A stretch of 6,470 bases of DNA from SIG701 sp045539595 (GTDB taxonomy: Bacteria > Bacillota > Clostridia > Oscillospirales > CAG-272), in the NCBI GenBank assembly GCA_045539595.1, contig JAZQFQ010000062.1, positions 1 through 6,470 of the forward strand, given 5' to 3'. Numbering within the stretch: the first letter of the stretch is position 1; each line of letters begins with the position of its first letter. The notes below the pieces were generated by a model. It made no database searches, was not told the DNA's origin, and was given only the letters and a program-made list of their open reading frames with translations. Position numbers and translations under genes: made by a program. Below, in pieces: positions 1 to 4,751 of this stretch.

Positions 1-970
1 AAATTTTTTTGTGAAGTGTTTCCAGCCGATCAAGATCCGATGCGGATATTCCTTTGCGGTAGGTTGGGTTGAAAGTGATCGAATACTCCACACCGTCCTT
101 GCGGCAGGTAGCAAGACAGCTGGTACCCATCTTGTCATACACGGGAACCATGACCGTCTTCAGCTCTTCATCCAGTTTCTTGGCTTCACGTTCGTGGGTC
201 AACTTGATTTCACGCAGATCCAGATACTTCTGAATCGAAACTGCAAGTGTAGGATCCAGAACGACCGTCGATGCGGATTTGTCTGCGGCACCTTTGTACT
301 TACGGATGCTGGCAAGCACAAGCTCACCGGATTCCGTGTATGGCGGTTCCACACCTGCCTGTACATAGTCGTACCAGAAGAATTTCTCCTGTTCGATCAT
401 GTCGGCTTCAAAATCCAGGTCACGGTCAATGGTTCGGTACACAAATTCGTTATCGTTGTTACCGTAAAGACACGCCACGAATGCTTTGCTGATATTCATA
501 ATTGCCATGTAGTGACGTACCTGCAGCTCGTAGTTGAACGGCACTGCATCGTTGTCCCACTTATCACGGCAGTTATAGTTACAGGTCTTGCATTCGAGAA
601 TCGCTTCCGAGCCATCGGGCATTTCCACAAAAAAGTCCACATTAGCTTGCATGAAGGGATAGTCCGGGTGGGCATAGAGATACGATTTCTTATATACCCG
701 AAGACCGGTTTTCCGGGAGAAAATCTCCGCAACCAGATCTTCCAGCAAGTGACCGTATTTCTTGGCTACCCAGTTGTCTTCCTCTTCGATGACGGGTTTT
801 ATGCCGATCTTGGTGTAGTAAAGATCTCGGGTGGTGCAGAAGGGCGACTGTCCGTAAACAGCCGCCACATCGCTCCCGCCTATTCCTTTACGCCGATAAC
901 TGTGCCAGGTGGATTCATCCATGTTTGTGGTATCCACGACAATAATGGGGGTGTAATTCACTGCGGGCAT
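1..970 (-). CDS. YqaJ-family viral recombinase (lambda exonuclease-like), 3' end cut by window
   Basis: Reading leftward from ATG 970-968, 323 codons are open to the window edge, so the C-terminus is missing. The protein fits the YqaJ/lambda-exonuclease family, PD-(D/E)XK 5'-3' exonucleases that resect double-stranded DNA for single-strand-annealing recombination in phages and mobile elements. Visible hallmarks are the N-terminal GIGGSDVAAVYG block (residues 29-40), KYGHLLEDLVAE (71-82), and a catalytic core with D112 in ANVDFF followed by E126 and K128 in ILECKT. The downstream NYELQVRHYMAIM segment is the usual helix after the active site. Members are commonly about 300-330 residues (family knowledge), so little is probably missing. 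The start is set by GAGAGGAG, 8 nt before the ATG. It lies 36 nt downstream of the 413-residue gene and is probably co-transcribed with it. A RecT/Erf-type annealing partner, if there is one, would lie left of the window. Confidence 0.92.
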   Translation of the reverse strand, partial: MPAVNYTPIIVVDTTNMDESTWHSYRRKGIGGSDVAAVYGQSPFCTTRDLYYTKIGIKPVIEEEDNWVAKKYGHLLEDLVAEIFSRKTGLRVYKKSYLYAHPDYPFMQANVDFFVEMPDGSEAILECKTCNYNCRDKWDNDAVPFNYELQVRHYMAIMNISKAFVACLYGNNDNEFVYRTIDRDLDFEADMIEQEKFFWYDYVQAGVEPPYTESGELVLASIRKYKGAADKSASTVVLDPTLAVSIQKYLDLREIKLTHEREAKKLDEELKTVMVPVYDKMGTSCLATCRKDGVEYSITFNPTYRKGISASDLDRLETLHKKI

Positions 971-1006
971 TTTTCATTCTCCTCTCTGTGTTTCTTGTCT
1001 TTCATA

Positions 1007-2248
1007 CTACCACTTTGCCTCTCCGGGAATATCGTAATCGTGCCACCTTACGGTGAAGGCACGGGCGATATTCTCCTCCATCTGAGCAATACGGGAGCCG
1101 GATTCACCTGCACACTGCATCATAAAGATCACTTCGGAGATTCCGTAGTAGATTTCATGTGCCGTACAGGGGGTGTTGCCGTTCTGTCCTTCAAAGAGCG
1201 TTGCCGCATCATATGCGAGCTTCTTTGTAACACCGATCTTCTTGCAGATCCCGAGGAAACAGTTCACCGGGTTGTCGATCTCAATCTTCAGAAGGTTCAT
1301 CAGATTGCCAATCGCCAAGGTGTACTGTGCGTAGATCATAGGCAGCTGCGATTTGAATTTCTCCAGATTCGCACCTGTCTTATGTTCCAGCTTCAGGGGA
1401 CTGCCGAGGGTGATGATCTTTTCGTCCCTGCCGGAGAGCAGCATCGGGTAGATGTTGGCACCGCTGATACCAACATCCGAGCTGGTGAGCCGGAGCGCGG
1501 GCTTCAGCGTGTCATAGGGGATGCCGTATTCTTCCAGAGTTTCCTTGTAGGTTTCGATCAGGGAGTGGGGATTATTTTTATCTGAAACTGAATGAGATCC
1601 ACCCCACTCTCGAAAATTTCTCTGTGGAGAAATTTTCCCAGGAGTACTGCTTCCCTTTTCATCCTGACAGATTTCCCACACTGCCGTAGCAATGGAGTGA
1701 TCGTAGGATGCACCTGCGAACTGACAGCCGGGATAGGTCGCATTCAGGTAGTCTGCCATTGCTTCGAAAAGCTCTGACATCTCCAGAATGGCATACTCCG
1801 AGCTGTCTCCGCCGTGTACTGCCGAAATCTTGCCTTCGCTGTACCGGAGGAGTGCGCTGCCGGTTGCCACGCCCATGCAGTAATTGAGGATTCTTGCAAG
1901 GACGGGCTTTTCCACCTTGTTCAGTGCTGTCCCGGAGATCTTTGCACGTTCCAGAATGCTTTTGATCGCGCAGGTTCTTACCGGATAACACTGATCCTGT
2001 GCCTGCAGCAGCAGACGGGTGTTTTCCATGGTGTCCTTCATGATGTCTTCGGTTCCGTTGTCCATGCATTCGCCCCTGTAATCACCACTTTCGTCGGATT
2101 CATCGTCGAGTGCAAGGAAATGCAGATCGCGGGACTCTTCACGTCTCCACCATCCGCCGTCTGTTCTTTCCCCCAAGAAATGGAGAAATCCGTTTTCCTC
2201 AAAAAATGCTGCGCCGAGATTGTCGGCATAGAGTCTTGCTTCGTTCAT
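1007..2248 (-). CDS. Hypothetical phage/mobile-element protein, C-terminal half DUF932-like (tentative)
   Basis: A 413-residue protein ending in TAG at 1009-1007. ATG 2248-2246 is chosen over the in-frame GTG at 2260 because AAAGGTGG lies 8 nt before the ATG, whereas the GTG sits inside that ribosome binding site. No signal peptide or membrane segment is visible. Residues 42-66 are acidic (ALDDESDESGDYRGE). Residues 250-400 hold ALRLTSSDVG, a stretch on antigen-like topology (GSPLKLEHKTGANLEKF) and a helical end with NPVNCFLGICKKIGVTK, TAHEIYYGI and QMEENIARAF. That order resembles my memory of DUF932 phage/plasmid proteins, but I have no search to confirm it, and the biochemical role is unknown. 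Residues about 204-229 come from a palindromic DNA element that seems inserted in frame between two more conserved-looking parts. Its neighbour downstream is a recombination exonuclease, so a role in phage or element DNA metabolism is inferred. Gene reality is well supported; function is not. Confidence 0.88.
   Translation of the reverse strand: MNEARLYADNLGAAFFEENGFLHFLGERTDGGWWRREESRDLHFLALDDESDESGDYRGECMDNGTEDIMKDTMENTRLLLQAQDQCYPVRTCAIKSILERAKISGTALNKVEKPVLARILNYCMGVATGSALLRYSEGKISAVHGGDSSEYAILEMSELFEAMADYLNATYPGCQFAGASYDHSIATAVWEICQDEKGSSTPGKISPQRNFREWGGSHSVSDKNNPHSLIETYKETLEEYGIPYDTLKPALRLTSSDVGISGANIYPMLLSGRDEKIITLGSPLKLEHKTGANLEKFKSQLPMIYAQYTLAIGNLMNLLKIEIDNPVNCFLGICKKIGVTKKLAYDAATLFEGQNGNTPCTAHEIYYGISEVIFMMQCAGESGSRIAQMEENIARAFTVRWHDYDIPGEAKW
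1563..1637. repeat. Compact double palindrome read in frame inside the 413-residue gene
   Basis: Two inverted repeats lie side by side. GAGTGGGG (1563-1570) pairs with CCCCACTC (1602-1609) across 31 nt. GAAAATTTCTC (1612-1622) pairs perfectly with GAGAAATTTTC (1627-1637) across a TGTG loop. Together they span 75 bp, exactly 25 codons, and translate as roughly residues 204-229 of the host gene, a polar stretch rich in S, N, R and G. All of this is seen directly. That it is an inserted mobile palindrome, similar in principle to the in-frame palindromic elements of Rickettsia, is inference. Confidence 0.6.
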
Positions 2249-2256
2249 TGTGTGTG

Positions 2257-2266
2257 CCACCTTTCT
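2257..2266 (-). promoter_or_regulatory. Ribosome binding site deciding the start of the 413-residue gene
   Basis: On the minus strand AGAAAGGTGG precedes ATG 2248 by 8 nt. It overlaps the competing in-frame GTG at 2260-2258, which is therefore unlikely to be the initiator. A small hairpin (GCCG-TAAT-CGGC, 2286-2297) lies about 20 nt upstream. Confidence 0.75.
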
Positions 2267-2305
2267 GTTTTTATATATTTCCTAAGCCGTAATCGGCAAA
2301 TAGGC

Positions 2306-2366
2306 AAAATAAAAACGGGAAAGATGTCATCACAGCGATTTTGCATCGCATGAAATCTTTCCCGTT
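2306..2366 (-). terminator. Second intrinsic terminator/attenuator (T2) in the leader
   Basis: AACGGGAAAGAT (2314-2325) and ATCTTTCCCGTT (2355-2366) form a perfect 12-bp stem. Read leftward, it is followed by a T-rich tract (TTTTTATTTT). A nested GCGAT/ATCGC stem (2335-2339, 2345-2349) sits in the loop. On the plus strand there is no T-run, so it points leftward. It lies about 58 nt before the start codon of the 413-residue gene and downstream of that operon's promoter, which is the position of an attenuator rather than of a simple gene end. Confidence 0.75.
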
Positions 2367-2368
2367 AT

Positions 2369-2383
2369 GCGGAATTCTTCCGC
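2369..2383. repeat. Small perfect hairpin between the two terminators
   Basis: On the minus strand GCGGAA-GAA-TTCCGC forms a 6-bp stem with a 3-nt loop between T1 and T2. It may be part of an alternative fold of the leader. No T-run follows it, so it is not itself a terminator. Confidence 0.5.
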
Positions 2384-2395
2384 TGCTCGAAGGCA

Positions 2396-2458
2396 AATAA
2401 AACAAAAAGAGCCACAGAAGCTCCATACCCGTAAATGGGCATAGCATTCCTGTGGCTC
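2396..2458 (-). terminator. First intrinsic terminator (T1) of the leader
   Basis: Reading leftward, GAGCCACAG (2458-2450) pairs with CTGTGGCTC (2417-2409) and is followed by TTTTTGTTTTATTT. The interior folds further: ATGCCC-ATTTAC-GGGTAT gives a 6-bp stem with one G-U pair, and GCT pairs with AGC next to a GG bulge. The result is a long imperfect hairpin with a strong U-tract, a standard intrinsic terminator facing the leftward operon. It lies about 80 nt downstream of the predicted transcription start, far ahead of any gene start. Confidence 0.82.
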
Positions 2459-2537
2459 AAAATACAATCTTAACTACACTAAAGCTCGCGCCCTTCGTGT
2501 TACGGTCCTTTTGGGATACGTAGAAATTACAATTACT
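2403..2537 (-). ncRNA. Structured leader RNA, possibly a stand-alone small RNA ending at T1
   Basis: A consensus promoter predicts a start near 2537, and T1 would end the transcript near 2403, giving an RNA of about 135 nt with no good ribosome binding site or ATG in its first 80 nt. The 5' part contains possible short pairings: TCC-CAAAA-GGA, and ACAC with GTGT flanking a GC-rich AAGGGCGCGAGC stretch. I do not recognise it as a T-box, a known riboswitch class or 6S RNA. It could be a leader whose terminator is conditionally read through, an independent small RNA, or both. Its existence rests on promoter plus terminator only. Confidence 0.5.
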
Positions 2538-2543
2538 GTAGAT

Positions 2544-2572
2544 AGTATATCACAATATATTGCGTTTGTCAA
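2544..2572 (-). promoter_or_regulatory. Sigma-A-type promoter of the leftward leader/operon
   Basis: On the minus strand TTGACA (2572-2567), a 17-nt spacer and TATACT (2549-2544) give a near-perfect vegetative promoter, with a TGA extended -10 element directly before TATACT. The spacer contains the perfect palindrome CAATATATTG (2553-2562), a possible repressor site. The predicted start is near 2537. Confidence 0.82.
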
Positions 2573-2588
2573 TGGTTTTGTTCTGTAT

Positions 2589-2695
2589 GTTGATAGCTCA
2601 TAGAGCGTCTGTCTGTGAATATTCTGCGAATTGATTGACAAAACTCATAGCATATGATACAATAGACTCATAAGTTGATAACTCGTAAGTTGATT
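2589..2695. repeat. Iterated operator-like motif around the plus-strand promoter
   Basis: A tandem 15-bp duplication, ACTCATAAGTTGATA (2666-2680) and ACTCGTAAGTTGATT (2681-2695), sits between the -10 box and the ribosome binding site of the ATPase gene. A related copy, GTTGATAGCTCATAG, lies at 2589-2603, and CTCATAG recurs at 2644-2650 in the promoter spacer. Several copies are small dyads: GCTC-ATA-GAGC (2596-2606), AACT-CGTA-AGTT (2680-2691) and TCATA-GCA-TATGA (2645-2657). Repeated sites across a promoter suggest regulator binding; the regulator is not identified. Confidence 0.55.
2635..2663 (+). promoter_or_regulatory. Sigma-A-type promoter of the ATPase/IreB-like/DUF2500 operon
   Basis: TTGACA (2635-2640), a 17-nt spacer and TACAAT (2658-2663), with a TGA extended -10 element. 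The start would be near 2670, giving a 5' untranslated region of about 40 nt made largely of the 15-bp tandem repeat, followed by AAGGAGG (2696-2702) 7 nt before ATG 2710. It is divergent from the leftward promoter; the two -35 boxes are 62 bp apart, so shared regulation is possible. Confidence 0.85.
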
Positions 2696-2709
2696 AAGGA
2701 GGCATTCGG

Positions 2710-4101
2710 ATGTTTCATTGCAGAGAAAAGGAGCTGCGGGACATGAACCGCAGATATAACAAAGGCAATTTTGAGTGTCTGATCGTATATGGCCGCAGAC
2801 GTGTTGGTAAGACTGCACTGATCAATGAATTCTGTAAAAATAAGCCGACCGTATTCTTTTCCGCGCTGAATGCAAGCGATAAGGAAAACCTGGAAGCATT
2901 GTCAAAAGCAATCTATGAAAAGGATCATCCGGGCATGGATTCTGCTCCGGTGTACCAGAGCTTTGATGCTGCCTTTGATGAGATCACCCACATGGCGGAA
3001 AAAGAACGTCTTGTGTTTGTCATAGACGAATACCTCTATCTTGCCAAAGCCAATAAGTCCATTTCATCCCGACTGCAGCATATCATTGACCACACATGGA
3101 AGAATGGGCAGCTTTATCTGATTCTCTGCGGTTCCTCCATGAGCTTCATGGAATACCAGGTGCTCGGTTACGAAAGCCCTCTCTACGGACGCCGCACCGG
3201 GCAGTATAAGATCCAGGCATTGACCTATAAGGAGATCACCGCATTCAATCCGACGCTGACACCAGAGCAACAGTCCATTGTCTACGGTGTTACCGGTGGT
3301 ATTCCGCACTATATCAATAAGCTGGATGTTTATGATGATGTGGATGAAGCTCTGAAGGAGAATCTGTTCAACACCTCCAGCTATCTCTATGAAGAGCCGG
3401 AGAATCTGCTGAAGCAGGAACTCAGAGAACCGGCCATCTATAATTCTGTAATCACAGCTATCGCTGGAGGTGCTTCTCATTCCAATGAGATCGCCACAAA
3501 GGTTGGAATTGAACAGGCGGTATGTGCCAAATACCTGAAAGTTCTTCTGGACCTCGGAATTATCAAGAAAGAAACGCCGATTACGGAAAAGCCCGGAAAG
3601 AAGATCATATATGCCATCGGAGATAATTTCTTCCGTTTCTGGTATCGGTTTGTTCCGCAGAACACCTCTGCCATCAGTGCGGGACGCATCGGACAGATCT
3701 ACGAACCGGTGATCAAGCGGCATTTATCGGATTATATGGGGCTTGTGTTCGAGCAGATGTGCCGTGAGTATCTGCTGCGGTATGCGAATGATCTGCCGAT
3801 TATCGTATCTGATATCGGTCAGTGGTGGGGTACGGACTCGGGAGCAAAGAAAGAAGTTCAGATCGACATTGTCGGCTCCCCTGCCCTTGGAGATGAATAT
3901 ATCATCGGTTCCTGTAAGTATCGGAATGATCCCATCGGGGTGGATGAACTGGAGCTGATCCGTCACTATGCGGATGTCTTCGGGAAAGGAAAGAAATATC
4001 ACTTCTATATCTTCTCAAAGTCCGGATTCACAAAAGGACTGCAGGAACTTGGGGATCAGGGAGAAGTTAAGCTGATCACTCTAAACGATATGTACAGATG
4101 A
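2710..4101 (+). CDS. AAA ATPase with C-terminal DUF234/PD-(D/E)XK-like domain
   Basis: A 463-residue soluble protein of the archaeal-ATPase-like group (PF01637 plus DUF234), common in anaerobic Firmicutes and Archaea and mostly uncharacterised. The Walker A motif is GRRRVGKT (28-35), and Walker B is LVFVIDEY with D106 and E107. A sensor-1-like segment LILCGSS ends near 142, the arginine pair is in LYGRRTG (R160, R161), and the lid motif is GVTGGIPHYI (192-201). A winged-helix-like part (about 240-300) contains a helix-turn-helix-like stretch (SNEIATKVGI). The C-terminal domain starts at FFRFWYRFV (306-314) and carries FEQMCREYL (346-354), EVQIDIV (381-387) and GSCKYRNDP (399-407), in the layout of a PD-(D/E)XK fold. 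S400 occupies the place where nuclease-type members have the E of ExK. An ideal AAGGAGG sits 7 nt upstream of the ATG. It is first in a three-gene operon; defence, mobility or regulatory roles are all possible. Confidence 0.93.
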   Translation: MFHCREKELRDMNRRYNKGNFECLIVYGRRRVGKTALINEFCKNKPTVFFSALNASDKENLEALSKAIYEKDHPGMDSAPVYQSFDAAFDEITHMAEKERLVFVIDEYLYLAKANKSISSRLQHIIDHTWKNGQLYLILCGSSMSFMEYQVLGYESPLYGRRTGQYKIQALTYKEITAFNPTLTPEQQSIVYGVTGGIPHYINKLDVYDDVDEALKENLFNTSSYLYEEPENLLKQELREPAIYNSVITAIAGGASHSNEIATKVGIEQAVCAKYLKVLLDLGIIKKETPITEKPGKKIIYAIGDNFFRFWYRFVPQNTSAISAGRIGQIYEPVIKRHLSDYMGLVFEQMCREYLLRYANDLPIIVSDIGQWWGTDSGAKKEVQIDIVGSPALGDEYIIGSCKYRNDPIGVDELELIRHYADVFGKGKKYHFYIFSKSGFTKGLQELGDQGEVKLITLNDMYR

Positions 4102-4111
4102 AGGGGAGGAT

Positions 4112-4333
4112 GTGCCGAACTTGGAAAATGACTTTAAGCAAAGAATCGAGCATATTGTTTCCGCATTACGCGAAGCCGGGTATGATCCGTATGAACAGCT
4201 TTACGCATACCTTCATACCGGCAACGATGCATATATCACACGTAAAGGCGACGCACGTTCTCTTATGAGTGAACTGGATCGGGAACAGATTTGGGATTAT
4301 ATAGCACCGCATATCAAGCAGAAAGGCAGATAA
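4112..4333 (+). CDS. Divergent IreB-family (UPF0297/PF06135) small regulatory protein
   Basis: A 73-residue acidic/basic soluble protein. Its core EAGYDPYEQLYAYLHTG-DAYITR--DARSLM--LDREQI matches the order of the IreB family, where GYNP-Q--GY--SGDPAY---NAR-----RDEI is typical (from memory of the family). In Enterococcus faecalis, IreB is a substrate of the kinase IreK and affects cephalosporin tolerance. Canonical IreB is about 85-90 residues and has an N-terminal TDET segment with the phosphorylated threonines; here the N-terminus is shorter and lacks it, so this is a paralogue, not the housekeeping ireB. The start is uncertain: GTG 4112 has AAGGGG 5 nt upstream but GGAGG only 2 nt away, while TTG 4121 has GGAGG 11 nt upstream. 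It follows the ATPase stop by 10 nt and precedes the next gene by 1 nt, so it is co-transcribed with both. Confidence 0.82.
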   Translation: MPNLENDFKQRIEHIVSALREAGYDPYEQLYAYLHTGNDAYITRKGDARSLMSELDREQIWDYIAPHIKQKGR

Positions 4334-4334
4334 C

Positions 4335-4709
4335 ATGGGATTTGGATTTGATTTTGGATTCGGGATGTTCGGTATCATGTTCACGCTGATGTTCATCCTG
4401 GTATTTGGCATATTTATTGTGACGATCGTTCGGGGTATCGGTCAGTGGAATAAAAATAACAATTCGCCGCGTTTGACTGTACCGGCAACTGTTGTGTCCA
4501 AGCGATCACACACCAGCCATCACCATCACAATACAGGTGGGCATCACCACACACACCACTCCACCAGCTATTATGTCACCTTCCAGGTTGACAGCGGCGA
4601 CCGGATGGAGTTACATATGACCGGACAGGAATACGGAATGCTCGTGGAGGGGGATAAAGGCAATCTGACGTTCCAGGGGACACGGTATCTCGGTTTTGAG
4701 AGAATATAA
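4335..4709 (+). CDS. Small membrane protein, DUF2500-like, with a histidine-rich loop
   Basis: A 124-residue protein starting at ATG 4335, one base after the preceding TAA; AAAGG inside the previous gene (about 9 nt upstream) serves as ribosome binding site, so translational coupling is likely. A glycine/phenylalanine-rich N-terminus (1-13) leads into one strong transmembrane helix (about 12-32), followed by RGIGQW and a polar region. The second half fits my memory of DUF2500: PATVVSKRS (50-58), TSYYVTFQVDSGDRMEL (77-93), SGQ/TGQEYGMLVEGDKG and LTFQGTRYLGFER at the end, predicted as a small beta-rich domain. A loop at 59-75 carries ten histidines, an insertion that could bind metal or simply be a flexible spacer. 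Family function is unknown. The stop (4707-4709) runs straight into the terminator hairpin. Confidence 0.85.
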   Translation: MGFGFDFGFGMFGIMFTLMFILVFGIFIVTIVRGIGQWNKNNNSPRLTVPATVVSKRSHTSHHHHNTGGHHHTHHSTSYYVTFQVDSGDRMELHMTGQEYGMLVEGDKGNLTFQGTRYLGFERI

Positions 4710-4747
4710 AAATCACAGCTTACACCGTGGTGTAGGCTGTGATTTTT
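4708..4747. terminator. Bidirectional intrinsic terminator between convergent genes
   Basis: A near-perfect symmetric hairpin: AAAAATCACAGC (4708-4719) pairs with GCTGTGATTTTT (4736-4747), continued by TTACACC/GGTGTAG with one T-G pair, for about 18 bp around a tiny loop. T-runs stand on both sides, so it ends the plus-strand operon (stop at 4709) and the minus-strand surface-protein gene (stop at 4752). Confidence 0.9.
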
Positions 4748-4751
4748 TAGT

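Noticed and set aside
970..1005. Tiny 15-codon ORF (MKDKKHREENEK...) between the two leftward genes
   Set aside because: It has no ribosome binding site of its own and merely spans the binding site of the YqaJ gene.
11..1585. Long plus-strand ORF of 524 codons
   Set aside because: It lies antisense to both leftward genes. The minus-strand frames carry the YqaJ motifs (GIGGSD, D112, ExK) and proper ribosome binding sites, while this frame shows no family motif and no binding site.
2258..2260. GTG start that would lengthen the 413-residue protein by four residues
   Set aside because: The GTG is part of the AAAGGTGG ribosome binding site; ATG 2248 has the correct 8-nt spacing.
1814..2353. Plus-strand ORF of 179 codons over the 413-residue gene and T2
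   Set aside because: It is antisense to a supported gene, runs through a terminator hairpin and lacks a ribosome binding site; its composition looks like a codon-bias shadow.
2519..2542. AATTTCTAC on the minus strand, like the handle of a Cas12a CRISPR repeat
   Set aside because: There is no following GTAGA to form the stem, only one copy, no spacers and no cas gene in the window.
3064..3723. Minus-strand ORF of 219 codons inside the ATPase gene
   Set aside because: It is the mirror of a well-supported coding frame with Walker motifs, with no binding site or recognisable domain.
4110..4268. ATG at 4110 in another frame, overlapping the IreB-like gene
   Set aside because: It has no family similarity and ends within the IreB-like gene; the IreB frame shows conserved GYDP-Q and TR--DAR motifs.
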